A DNA stretch of 64,000 bases from Vitellaria paradoxa. Taxonomy: Eukaryota; Streptophyta; Magnoliopsida; Ericales; Sapotaceae. Below the pieces are notes generated by a model, which saw only the letters and a list, made by a program, of their open reading frames with translations, ran no database searches and was not told the DNA's origin. The position numbers and the translations under genes were made by a program. Where the stretch lies: positions 24,899,340 to 24,963,339 of the forward strand of contig CM034241.1 of NCBI GenBank assembly GCA_019916065.1, read 5' to 3'. Shown here piece by piece: positions 12,561-23,260 of this stretch; position 1 is the stretch's first letter; each line of letters opens with the position of its first letter.

Positions 12561-12825
12561 CTCCGTTGCTTTGATTACAATTTATTCTGTCTTATTTCAT
12601 GATTGGTTGCTTTATATGTGCTAAATTTTGAAACTAGACTTATACTTTTATTGTGTTTATACATATGTGATATATATATATATACTGGGATTGATTTTAG
12701 AATATTTAAAATTTGGTTACGGAGTTAAAACGAATCAAATCTTGAAAGTCAAGATTTTGTGATATCTCAGGCAAGAATTACAGTGAATAGATGAGACAAC
12801 CTAACCTCTATTCACTTAACTGGGA

Positions 12826-13128
12826 ATAAATTTTTGTAGAAAATTCAAAATGCAATTCTCTAAATTTCTACAAAAACTAGACATTTGTATCTTTCCAGTG
12901 ATATAAGGTTGATTGTGTAGTTCATATTGACTCATTCCCAGTAAATCTGCACTGCGAGTTGATCTCGACAATTTGGCCTCTCTTTAGTTTAATGGGTATA
13001 AGTTTCTGTAGATAATTCGAAATATGATTATGTAAACTTCTACAGTGACTAAACATTTATATATTTGTAGTGATATAAGGCTCATTTTTTTAGTTTGTCT
13101 AGAATCATTCCTAGTAACTCCATGGAAT
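12826..13128. repeat. Imperfect tandem repeat, two units of about 170 bp
   Basis: Two diverged units share the order TTGTAGA/CTGTAGA, TTCTACA, CTA(G/A)ACATTT, AGTGATATAAGG and CATTCC(C/T)AGTAA. They begin at about 12826 and 12996. They follow the copia leader and have no coding content. Their role is unknown. Confidence 0.55.
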
Positions 13129-13136
13129 TAACTTGT

Positions 13137-14059
13137 CATGTCTCGAATTTCGTAACCCGAGGAGTGAACTAATTATTCGCATGCTTCACACATATACCAA
13201 TAACAAACCTTTAACAAAGCCCAATAAATAATAACAAAAGTCTTGATTATAACCGAATAACAATTCTCCAATAAAAATAATATCTAAGTACATCTGCCTT
13301 TACCACTATATCAAAATAATCTTAAATAAATTTGAGTATGAATAATACATCTCCAAGGGAAGTAAATAATACTATCAACTCCATCTCCTTAGAGAAACAA
13401 AATAACAATAAATCAAAATAAGACGAGACATGGCAGGGCCCACCTAAGCCTCGGACTCTACACCTGTAATATAGTATTTAGGGATATGAGCATTTATCCA
13501 CTTATGCTTATGATGCATATCTAAACATATATAATATGCAACATATGCCCTATCATGATACTAACATGCAATGTTAATAGTAGTAGTAGATAAACATCAT
13601 AGCATCATCATATCTTGTCCTCAACATCTAAATAATCATATATCATCATCATCATACCACATATCAATATTACAAGTATCAATTTATCATCTTTTTCATT
13701 ATCTGTTTACCAATTCTCATAAACACAATACACATGGGGTGAATACTCTGCAAGATTGACTTGTGATTAGTGACTACAGTTCAAACCGGTGTTGTCTTTG
13801 ATAGGTCAATACCTAACAGAAATGATGAACCAAGTCATCCTTATTTATGAGTCTGGGCTTAAGAGTCACGATATTCAAAGTCAATGTTATAGTTTATGGA
13901 TTACTATCCAATGGCCACAGAGGGCTAATAATTTTCTAAAATGAATTGAATTCAAAACAAATTGAATTCTCGAATTATTATAGAACGCTAATAAGTATTG
14001 TATACCTCAATCATCAAGCTAGTGTTGTTAAGTTTATTGATTGAGGCACAAAAAGATGG
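13137..14059. other. Non-coding region, possible chromovirus LTR relic
   Basis: The stretch starts TGTCTCGAATTTCGTAACCC, reminiscent of chromovirus LTR starts, and contains CAT/ATC-rich low-complexity sequence at 13590-13700. A matching second LTR was not found and no PBS could be placed, so the LTR idea is weak. It lies immediately before the Tekay-like integrase relic. Confidence 0.3.
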
Positions 14060-15044
14060 ATGATTAGGTAAAGGACATTCGAGTTAAAGTTCGAGGTTTA
14101 GTGACTATGACGGGGTGAAAATCAAAAATTGATAATGTGGTAAGATATCAAGTAAGACTCCATGTACCCCCTTTTGTTCAGGACGATGTCATGAGAGAGT
14201 TTCACCATTCTCGATTGGTAGTACATCCTGGGGGTATAAAGATGTGTCATGATTTGAGATGTCAGTTTTATTGATCAGGAATAGAGAATGATGTGGTTGA
14301 GTTTATGAGCAGATGCTGGTCCTATCAGCAGGTCAAGATAGAACATCAGAGGCCAACAGGGTTATTGTAAAAATTGCTAGTATCAACATTGAAGTAGGAG
14401 AAGTCAGAATGGATTTTATGTTTGGATTGTCGAGGATGAGGAGAGGTTGTGATGCTATTTGGTTGGTTGTGGAACTTTTAATGATGTCAACCCATTTTTT
14501 GTTGATTCGAGTGACAGATTCTATAAACAAGTAAGCCAGGGAGATTGTGAGACGTTATGGGACTCATATATCTATTATCTAGGATTAGGATCCTCGTTTT
14601 GTCTTTAAGTTTTAGGAGAGCTTTCAAATGGCCATGAGGGTAGAGTTGTGCTTCAATATAGCCTATCATCCTCAAACAGGTGGGTAGTCTAAGCACCCAA
14701 TTCATATATTGAATGATATGCTTAGGATATATGCTTTATATTTTTAGGGTAGTTAGGAAGATCATCTACCATTGGTGAAGTTTGCATACATTAATAATTA
14801 TTAGTCAAGTGTTGAGATGTCATTTTTTGAGAGATTGTATAGTAGGCCATCTAGGTTACCTAACTATTGGACTGAGGTTAGAGAGGCAATGTTGGTTAGG
14901 CCAGAGCTTGTTTAGCAGACAAATGAGAAGGTTAAGATTATTAGACAGAGGTTAGAGATGGGACAGAATGCAGATCAGAGGATAGGCCTTTGAAATTTCA
15001 GGTGAGAAACCATGTTTTTGAAGGTCTTACCATAGAAAGGATGA
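14060..15044 (+). pseudogene. Ty3/gypsy chromovirus (Tekay/Del-like) integrase relic
   Basis: Plus-strand words in order match a Tekay/Del-type integrase. They are the HHCC zinc-binding part (EFHHSRLVVHPGGIKM, then CWSYQQVKIEHQRPTGLL), the first catalytic Asp block (MDFMFGLSRMRRGCDAIW, HFLLIRVTDSI), a decayed DRDPRF-like block (DPRFVFKF), and YHPQT near 14670. C-terminal words near 14810-15040 include LYSRPSR and RLEMGQNADQR. Frameshifts and stops break it throughout. It is the 3' part of a pol gene and encodes no functional enzyme. Confidence 0.75.
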
Positions 15045-15046
15045 TC

Positions 15047-15116
15047 ACTTCTAAATAGTGCATCTAAACTAACCCCTAAGTGCAAGGGTGTGCAGTGTAG
15101 TTTTAACTCGATGAGA
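15047..15116 (-). repeat. Fragment of an Athila-like LTR 3' end, minus orientation
   Basis: The complement matches the last part of the element D LTR: CGAG(T)TTAAAACTACA followed by CACACCCTTGCACTT and TGCACTATTTA. Only about 70 bp are present, in the orientation opposite to the pol relic that follows. It marks a rearranged junction between the chromovirus relic and element C. Confidence 0.65.
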
Positions 15117-15119
15117 CTG

Positions 15120-16300
15120 ACTCTTTTCATGTACTGTCTGGACTATGTCATTAAAAGGTGTATTCTTGATAGTGAGTTTTAGAGTGTGATGAGATTTTGC
15201 CATACTTTAGCATACGGTGGCCATTTTTCGGCCAAAAAGACTATGGCCAAGATTTTACTATATGGATTGTACTGGCCTACATTGTTTAAACATGTTCATG
15301 CTTTTTGCTTTGTGTGTGATAGGTGTCAAAGGCTTGGAGGCCTCACCAGGAGAAATATGATGCCTTTGCATCCCATTTATGTCTTGGATATCTTTGATTA
15401 TTGGGGAATGGAATTTATAGGGCCATTTTTGAATTCCTTTGGATATGAATACATTTTGTGGCTATTGATTATGTGTCTAAATGGGTAGAGGCCATACCCA
15501 CTAGAACAAATGACCATCGGGTAGTGATCAAGTTAATAAAGGAAAATGTGTTTTCCCAACTTGGTACACCAAGGGCGATGATTAGTGATAGATGGACACT
15601 TTTTTGTAATAGACCCGTGGGTTTGTTGATGAAGAAATATATGGTAGTTCACAAAGTGGGAACAGTCTATCATCCCCAAACTAGTGGTCAAGCCGAATTA
15701 GCCAATAGGGAGATAAAAAGGATAATTGAGAAAATGTGAACCCAAATAGGAAAGATTGGTCTTTAAGGTTGACCAATGCATTATGGGCATACATAACAGC
15801 ATATAAGACCATTTTGGGCATGTCTTCCTATAGGTTAGTTTATGAAAAGACTTGTTATTTCCTTGTGTAGATGGAGCACAAGGCATACTAATCTATAAGG
15901 CAATTCAATGAGAACATAGATTGGTCGAGATTTAAAGGAAATTGCAATTAAATGAATTGGAAAAAATTAAGTATGATGCTTATGAGAACTCAAAGGCCTC
16001 TAAGATCACCATGAAAAGGCTGCATGATTTGAAAATTTTACAAAAAGAAAAAAGTTGTATGTAGGTCAGAATGTTCGCTTGTATGATTCTAGGTTATACC
16101 TCTTTTTTGGGAAATTGAAGTCAAGATGGGTTGGACCTTACATTATTAAGTCTATGAATGAATTTAGGTCATTTGAGATAGAAAACCATGTGGATGGACA
16201 AGTTTTGCAAGTAAATGGCCATCATTTGAAACCGTATCTTGAAAACTTTATGGCCAAGGTGGAATCTTGGGAGCTGGAGGATCCACCTCCATTTGAATAA
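15120..16300 (+). pseudogene. Athila-like element C: integrase part of pol, degenerate
   Basis: The frame order follows the integrase of element D almost block by block. There is an HHCC-type zinc finger ([32 protein letters not shown]) at 15200-15365 and a first core block WGMEFIGPF at about 15400. Next come [32 protein letters not shown] and [19 protein letters not shown]. The C-terminal block FFGKLKSRWVGPY...VNGHHLKPYLENF ends with DPPPFE at 16300. The first catalytic Asp is Glu here, and the second-Asp motif ISDGG has become ISDRW. At least three frame changes occur, between 15450 and 15470, near 15739 and before 16055. The upstream parts of pol are missing, so element C is 5' truncated. 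Confidence 0.85.
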
Positions 16301-16600
16301 GTGAAAACTTTGGACCATTGAATAAAGGTAGATTAGGAGTAGTGTTTAGGTTTACATTTCTTTTCTAATTTTTATTGAATTTATCATTCATGATTTAATT
16401 TCCTGTATTACTTTCCTTACAATCTCTGTGAGCTTGTTGATTTTAGATTGACAGTGCCATCCAAGTTGTGGGGAAGCAAGAAAGGAGATTTAACTTTAGG
16501 TGATGTCATTTGTGTGCTTTAATTCAGGTACTTTTACAAGGATTTGATTGATTAAGGCAACTTCATTCCAACATTTACTGTAATTTGATTGCATATTTTT

Positions 16601-16637
16601 ATATTGAGGATAATGTTGAATTTAAGTTGGGGGAAGG
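16601..16637 (+). promoter_or_regulatory. Internal polypurine tract with AGGA-loop inverted repeat (element C)
   Basis: ATATTG-AGGA-TAATGT (16601-16616) can pair with two G-T wobbles and is followed by AAGTTGGGGGAAGG (16624-16637). The same arrangement occurs in elements D and E at the same place relative to the genes. It may be a second plus-strand primer site, a central PPT. Confidence 0.55.
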
Positions 16638-16920
16638 CAACCATATTCATGATTGTAACTTGTGTAATGGATTGATGATGCATAGTATAATTTACCCTGG
16701 TTATGAGTGTTTGAAAAACAAAAATTGGAAAATTAAGAAATTTTGAAAAATTTTGATTAATTTTAGGAAATTTAAGTCTTTTTAGTTAAATTTTTGAGTA
16801 AATAGTGGTTTTAGAAAGTGTTAGTTTTGGTGGAAATTCAATTCAGTTTTTATGACCTTTGTTAAAAGAAGGTAGGATATAGAGCTAAAACTGGACTGAT
16901 AGAGAATTACTGATATGTTT

Positions 16921-17110
16921 TGGTTCGAACACATGCTTGAACAAAGTTAGAAAATCCTATCTTCTCAAACCTATGTTCAAATTAGCAGCTTGTTCGAACC
17001 TTTGTTCGAACCAACCCAGAGTACAGAGTTTGTTTGAACCCCTATTCGAACCATAAGGCTATTCGAACTCTTGTTCAAACCATTGGGGATATTTTGCTAG
17101 CCTATAAATA
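16921..17110 (+). promoter_or_regulatory. TTCGAA palindrome array plus TATA box before the extra ORF (element C)
   Basis: The array holds six or more TTCGAAC/GTTCGAA words, including TTGTTCGAACC-TTTG-TTCGAACCA at 16990-17012. It is followed 20 bp later by TATAAATA at 17103-17110. The same type of array sits in U3 of the element C LTR (20909-21333) before a TATA box. This suggests a promoter for the ORF starting at 17615, though no transcript evidence is available. Confidence 0.5.
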
Positions 17111-17614
17111 CAACACCTTAGAAATTTGAGGGTTCATTTTTTCCATGGTTTTAATGCTGGTACGAACTTGTTGGTTTCGATTCGAAGCTCTTATGCCCAT
17201 TTATCATTCCGGTTGAAAGGGTTCATCAATTTACAATTATACGCCTCGATTAAGCTCAGGTAGCAGTAGGGATTTTAAATTTGTGGCATCGTCAACCAAG
17301 CATTGGATGACAACTTTAGGTAGGGTTTCGAACCTGTGTTCAATTTCTGCTAAATTTTGAATTAAGGAACTATTGGTTGTTGATTGCTTAGTGAACAATT
17401 GATTGATTTTTTCGAATTTGATTATGTGTATGGAAGTGTAGGGTTTTTGAATTAGAGAGTTTTTTTTTTGGTGAAAGCTGAGTACAAAGAAACTAGCCAC
17501 CTAGCTGCTAGCTTGAAATTGCAGTGGAATGGGTTTATCCCGCTTGACGCTTTATCTGGGGTATCTGTGAGTCAGTGCTGAAGGAAATTGAGGTGATTTT
17601 TGGGTAAATTGAAA

Positions 17615-18984
17615 ATGAATCCACTAAAGAAAGTTTATGTGAAGAAGAAAGATGAGGGAAGTGGTTCTAAATCTAGAGCTTCTGTTGAACCCACTCAGAA
17701 AAAAGCTAGAATTCTAACTCATGATTCAACCTAAACCACCATTGATCCTCCTGGTAACCAACTTGATACCACTTCATCACCTATACTTCAACCCACTAAT
17801 AGCCCACCTACTGATCAGACTCAACCCAATCCCACACTCGTCCATGAATCTACACCAGCAACCTATTCAGAGCCTCAGCCAGAAATTGCCACTGAAACCA
17901 TTATACAACTGGTTGAAGACTTAAATGAGGGGAATGAGAAAGGAAATGAAAAAGAAAATGAAGAAGAGGGTAGAGATCAACCTTATGATGATTTTTAGTT
18001 CTCAATGGTAGAGCATAGAAAGATTTTGGCAAGTATTGGAGCAAGAGATCAGTGATAGTGAAGAGGAGAATGAACTTAAGTCATTTCCAAATAGAGGAAT
18101 TCAAGTTGAAGTAAAACTTTGAAATAAGAGGTTGGGAGAAATGGGCTCAGTTTAGTGGCGTATTTGTGGTTCCCATTGTTCAGGAGTTCTATACCAACAT
18201 TGTGGATACAAAATATGAAGGGAAGGATTGTCTTGTTACTAAAGTTCGAGAAGTACATTTCAAGATATATCCTAAGGATATTAGGAAGTTCTTTGGGTTG
18301 AAGAAGGAGAAGCACCCTCAATTTCCATTTTCAGAAGAAGAAGTGTTAGACAAGGATTCCTTAGCTAAAGTTTTAGCTGGAAAGTCAAGCGCAAAATGGG
18401 GGCACAAGAAGAAGTTGGCAAAGAATAGACTGAGTCCTAAGTTCAATTCATTGCATTTCTTGGCATGCTTACAACTCAATCCAGTCTTGAATACTTTTGA
18501 GATTAGTTATAAAAGAGGACTTTTGTTGTATGCTATTGAAGTAGGGTTGAAGGTGGAGTTGGGGCAGTTAATTTAGGAGAATATAGCTGAAGTTTTAAAG
18601 ATAAGGAAGGGAGTTAGTGGGTTGCCATTTGTTGGGTTCATTGCGAAGTATGCTTGTAAGAGGAAGGTGATCTCTAAACTAGGAGAACAAGTTGCAAAAC
18701 CCTCGGGACCAATCACGGCTTCTTCTCGTGAAAGAGGAGCAAGCTATAAGATGGGAAATAAAGGAACCACAACTGAAGAATTCATAGAAAAGATGCTTGA
18801 AAAATGGGATGAAGTGAAGGTTAAGCTTGGGGAAATTAAGGATGATCAATATTTCATCAAGCAAGAGCTATAAAGCCAAAGAAAGAGAATTGTAGCTATT
18901 GAGGCTAAGCTGGAAATGCTAGTACCTTCTGCTGGTGTTGAAACTTCAGCAATGCCATCTAATGACCCTCCTCTTGATATTTAA
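17615..18984 (+). pseudogene. Athila-like extra 3' ORF ('env-like' position), element C, broken
   Basis: From ATG 17615 the frame opens with a basic segment (NPLKKVYVKKKDEGSGSKSR, then KKAR). A Pro/Thr-rich stretch and an acidic GNEKGNEKENEEE segment follow. After a frame change, 18166-18576 carries the conserved part of the plant transposon ORF family: VPIVQEFYTNIVD, REVHFKIYPKDIRKFFGL, and RGLLLYAIEVGL. The C-terminal part (18622-18984) has coiled-coil-like EEFIEKMLEKWDEVKVKLGE and AIEAKLEMLV. In-frame TAA at about 17731, TAG at about 17998, TAG at 18574-18576 and TAA at 18871-18873 break it. The domain corresponds to the ORF at 55232-56317 in element D. No transmembrane segment or signal peptide was seen, so an envelope role has no support here. 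Confidence 0.7.
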
Positions 18985-20696
18985 AGAATGGGAACTGTTT
19001 TGTTTTGTCACCAATTTTGGAATTTGTAGTTCTTTTTGCTTCTAAATAGCTTTTTGTTTTGTTTTAGGGAATTTTTGACTTTCATTGAACTTTTGAACTG
19101 TAATTGCTGATATGTTTTGCTGCCAAACACTGAATTGGAAACTTTTATGGAAATTGAATCAGAATGGAATGGAAAGGAATGAAGCATCTTTTCAGTTCAT
19201 AACTTGATTCAAAGTGTGTACATGGTTGATTAATGTTCATTTTTTTTAGAATTTTTTGTGATTTTACCTTTGAGCATTGAATGTTAACATGGAGTTCATA
19301 ATTTTGACACTATTGAAGTTGTTTGGAATTGAATTATGAATTAAGAAATTGTGTGAGTATGAACTCATGGAACATAAGTTTGACTCAAGAAATGTATGCA
19401 TTTATTCTCTAATAAGTGGAGAATAACCTTGTGAGATTTGAGCCTTTAGCTTTCTTTGTTGAGTGATTGAAATAACTCTTACATGTTCTTCACATCTATA
19501 CTCTTTTAGTAGCTCTAAATACTTGTTTTGAATCTATAGCATGAGAAACACATCAACTTGGATTATGAACATTGGAATGGATATGTAAACTCAAATTAAT
19601 CCTTGGAAGTGAATTAGGCCATCCTCGTATTTGTTGAGCCTTATTGACATTTTCTTCTTATTAAATTTTCCTTAAGAACCATGTTAAGCCTTGCATGCAT
19701 ACATGTATAATTCTTTTGGAGCCTTGAATAATACCCTAACCTTTACAAGATATTAATAGCTCACCTAAGTGCCTTAGTAGTGCATAAGCTTAAAAGAGAT
19801 AGAATGAGCAAGAAGGAAAAAAAAAATGAATTCGGGATTTCAAGGAAAGGGAGGTTGATAAGAAAAAATGAAGAAAAAAAGAAGAGTGATACAAGGATAT
19901 GTGTTTCATTTCAATGTAAAAAAAAAAATCATGCATATTGTTTGGAAAATTAGGGCATGTTCCTAAATATTGATCCAAGAATGTGAAAAAAAAAAAAATT
20001 TTAATGTTGACTTTTGTGGAGAGTTCACATAGGGGAAATAAAAAAAAAAAAGGAAAAATGAGGGAAAGAAAAAAATGGAGTAAGATTGAGAAGAGAGGGA
20101 TAGAGTCTATACAACTAAGGCACTTCTTTGAATATCCTTTCCCTTCTTTGGTCCAACATCTAACCCCCTAGCCCTATTACAACCTAATAAAGACCTAACA
20201 GATCTAAGGTGCAAATGAGTTGAAATTGATGTTCTTAATGTGAAGTAGTTTGAGATTCTTGTTGTTATAGATTATTCCTTTCATAGAGCTACGCCAAGTT
20301 GAATATTCATTGATTTCTATCGTTTTTGGCTTAAGGAAGATTCTAATTAGAATTTGCTTTACATTTACTATATGAAAGAATCTTCCAAGAGTGTGTTACC
20401 CAATTCTCATTTTATTGAAGAGAGTATGCTTTGTGAGGATTGAAGTCAAGACTTGAGAGAACTTGTGTGCATGATTGAGTTAGATTTATGTTCTAATGAA
20501 GGATTATGAACATGAGAAATTGATTTCATATTTCAAGACCACACAATGAATAGAGTGTTGCATTTATGGAAGTTCCATGTCAACTTTTGATCATTTTGAG
20601 GAGTTGAACTTGGAAATTCAAAAGAATTTACATTAAGATATTATGTACAACTTTGAATTAGGTTGAGTACTGAAAAGTGACTTTTTGTTGAGCTAA
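18985..20696 (+). other. 3' non-coding region of element C
   Basis: Long AT-rich leader-like sequence with A-rich runs near 19817, 19918, 19986 and 20041 lies between the extra ORF and the 3' polypurine tract. The corresponding part of element D also contains long A runs. No coding content was recognised. Confidence 0.6.
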
Positions 20697-20733
20697 TTTG
20701 CTAGGTCCTAGCAAATCTCAAGTTGGGGGGGTG
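20697..20733 (+). promoter_or_regulatory. 3' polypurine tract with upstream inverted repeat (element C)
   Basis: TTTGCTAG-GTC-CTAGCAAA is a perfect 8-bp stem at 20697-20715. It is followed by AAGTTGGGGGGGTG ending at 20733, directly before the LTR start TGATTA. The tract primes plus-strand cDNA. Confidence 0.8.
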
Positions 20734-22240
20734 TGATTATACTATGAAAAGTACAATCATAAACCTTAAATTCTAGGTTGTTAGGTGAATTTATATCTTA
20801 AAAAGACAGGAAAATGAGTTTTAATGCATTACTGTGAATTTCTTGTGAATTGCAAGTGTTTGGATTGAAAATAACAAAAGTTGGACCAAAATAGAGGAAA
20901 TCAGGAAAGTGGTTCCAACACAGTCTGTTCGAACCTTTGTTGTAACCATAGAAGGCACAACAGATGAAACAATAGTAAAATTGGCTAAGTGTGGAGAAAA
21001 GTGGTTCGAACCACAGGCTATTTGAACCTTGGTTAGAACAACAGAAGCTAGTGCAGATAAAGATGTGATGAAATTGACTAAGGAAAGTTATTCGAACCAC
21101 ATTTGGTTCGAACCTTTGTTCAATCAACAGAGGGGCAACAACACTTGGAGGCGAGGAAAAATTCTAACTGTGGAAGTTTGGTTTGAACATTGGTTTGAAC
21201 TGACCCTTATTATAGCATAGGTTCAATCAATAGAAGCCATGCAAAGTCCAACTAGAGCAAAAATGACTAAGTCCTGAAAAGTGGTTCGAACCCTTGTTCG
21301 AACCACTAGCTTGTTCGAACATTTGTTCAAACCAACCTGCAATGTGAGAATTCTGTAATTCAACTTTTAGTAAAAGGGTAATTGATTACTTTCTTATATT
21401 GTATTATATATAGATGAGTGAGCTCATTTGGAGATAGACACTTTACATACATTTCAATTTTTAGATTTCCTTCGTAGAAAGAGAGAGTTTTTGAGAAAGA
21501 AAGTAGATCAAGTTACATTTCTTTGAATTTTTGAATCAGAATTCTAGCTTATGAATAGCATTGTTTCATATTCAAGTATTTCCACTTCCATTATGTGTGA
21601 GTAGATCTTTTTCTTGGGTTCAAGGCAAGTTTCATAGTTGATTTAAATATATTCTAAGGTAATGAGCTTAATGTTAAATTCTCATGGATCTAGGATCAAT
21701 TTATGTTTGGTTTGAATCTATTCTTAATTATGGGTTGGGATTTCAATTAAATTCTAAATTTGTATAATTTATGGATTTTGCCTATGAAATTCTACTTAAA
21801 ATTATCATGAATCTCTATTGAATTTGTATGGTGATTGTTAATTTTAGATTTCATATATAAGATCTATAGATTATGCATATAAGGTGCTCGATTTGAAATC
21901 TTAATTAGATTTTGTTCTTAAATTTTTGTTCAATTTGGATTTAGATTGTTCCAAATTGGTTTTATATGGAAATATCTTCCAATCTACCTTTTTTGAGATG
22001 TAGATTGAGTAATTGAATTCCTTAGAATTTTATGTAAATCACTATAAGCTTGTTTTGGATCCAAGACTTCTTTAATTTGCTTTCTCAAAAAGTTTGCTCA
22101 ATTTACCATTTCTAAAACTAATTCAATCTCTACCATTCATTGTGAGGTCAAGTTTTGTCTACAATTTTTTTCCAAAAATTATTTGTTCACTGATTTTTGC
22201 TTAAGGCTCTCTGTGGACACGATTCGGTAATTACTAGTCA
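20734..22240 (+). repeat. 3' LTR of Athila-like element C (right end uncertain)
   Basis: The LTR starts TGATTATACTATGAAAAGTA right after the polypurine tract. U3 holds GGTTCGAACC palindrome words at 20909-21333, with a perfect 11-bp inverted repeat GTGGTTCGAAC/GTTCGAACCAC at 21281-21306. A TATA box TATATATA follows at 21405-21412. Near 22212 it reads CTCTGTGGACACGATTCGG, comparable to the U5 motif CCTGTGGATTCGACCTCGG of elements D and E. It then abuts truncated copia RT sequence at about 22240. No second LTR copy exists in the window. Confidence 0.75.
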
Positions 22241-23110
22241 TTGTGTATCAATAGAGACCCTGCACTTGGATCGAGCCAATATTAAATAACATTGGAGTTG
22301 AGCAATTACATTGGGATCCTTGTGATGTTTACCACTTATGCTCATAAGAGTTCTAGTATGTTTAGCATTAGAGAGACCAAACTTTTTCACCAAGTCTCTA
22401 GCATATTTGGGTTGGGACATAAAAATTTCGTCATCCTCTTGTTTGATTTGAAGACCTAGGAAATAGTTTAATTCACCCATCATGCTCATTTCAAATTAGG
22501 TAGACATCAATTTTTTGAATTCAATAGTATATTTTTTATATGTTGATCCAAACACAATATCATCAACATAAATCTGTGCAATTAGTATGTGCTTAGAATC
22601 AGTGTGAATAAACAAAGTTTTGTCTACACTCCCACGAACAAAACTAGACTCAAGTAAGAAGGCGGTGAGTTTCTCATACATATGAAGCACGTGGTGCTTG
22701 TTTCAAACCATAAAGAGCCTTTTTCAGTTTAAACACATGGCTAGGAAATTTAGGATCCTCAAATCTTTTGGGTTGCTCTACATAGGCCTTTTCTTGAAGA
22801 GAGACATTCAAAAATGCACTCCTGACATCCATTTGATAAAGTTTAAATTTCAGGTAGCATGTAATGGCCAAAAGCAATCTAATGGATTCAAGACGAGCAA
22901 CAAGTACAAAAGTCTCATCAAAGTCAACACCCTCCACTTGACTATAACCTTGAGCAACAAGTCTAGCTTTATTTCTAATGACATTACCAAACTCATCACT
23001 CTTGTTTTTAAATATCCATTTAGTTCAAATAACATTAATGTGAGTAGGTCCAGGCACTAAGGTTCAAATATCGTTCCTAACAAATTGATTTAACTTTTCA
23101 TGCATTGCAT
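22241..23110 (-). pseudogene. Copia A reverse transcriptase, degenerate and truncated
   Basis: Blocks in order are EGVDFDETFVLVARLESIR and LYQMDVRSAFLN (first catalytic Asp), VFKLKKALYGLKQAPRA, then after a frame change YVDDIVFGS (catalytic Asp pair intact) and MSMMGELNYFLGLQIKQ. A block ending near KDPNVIAQLQCY follows. The copy stops where GSLLYLTA-type sequence is expected, just before RNase H, at the junction with the LTR of element C. RT copies the element RNA into cDNA. Frame changes at about 22490 and 22680 and the truncation make this copy inactive. Confidence 0.85.
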
Positions 23111-23260
23111 TCACCCAATTATCAAGTAAGGCTTCTTTTACATTTTTAGGTTCAACTGATGAAACGTAACACGCATAAGTTACCTTATTCCTTAATTGCC
23201 TGCATGTTTTCATTTTATCAGTTACCTCTCCAATGACTTCATTGAGTGGGTGATTCAACT

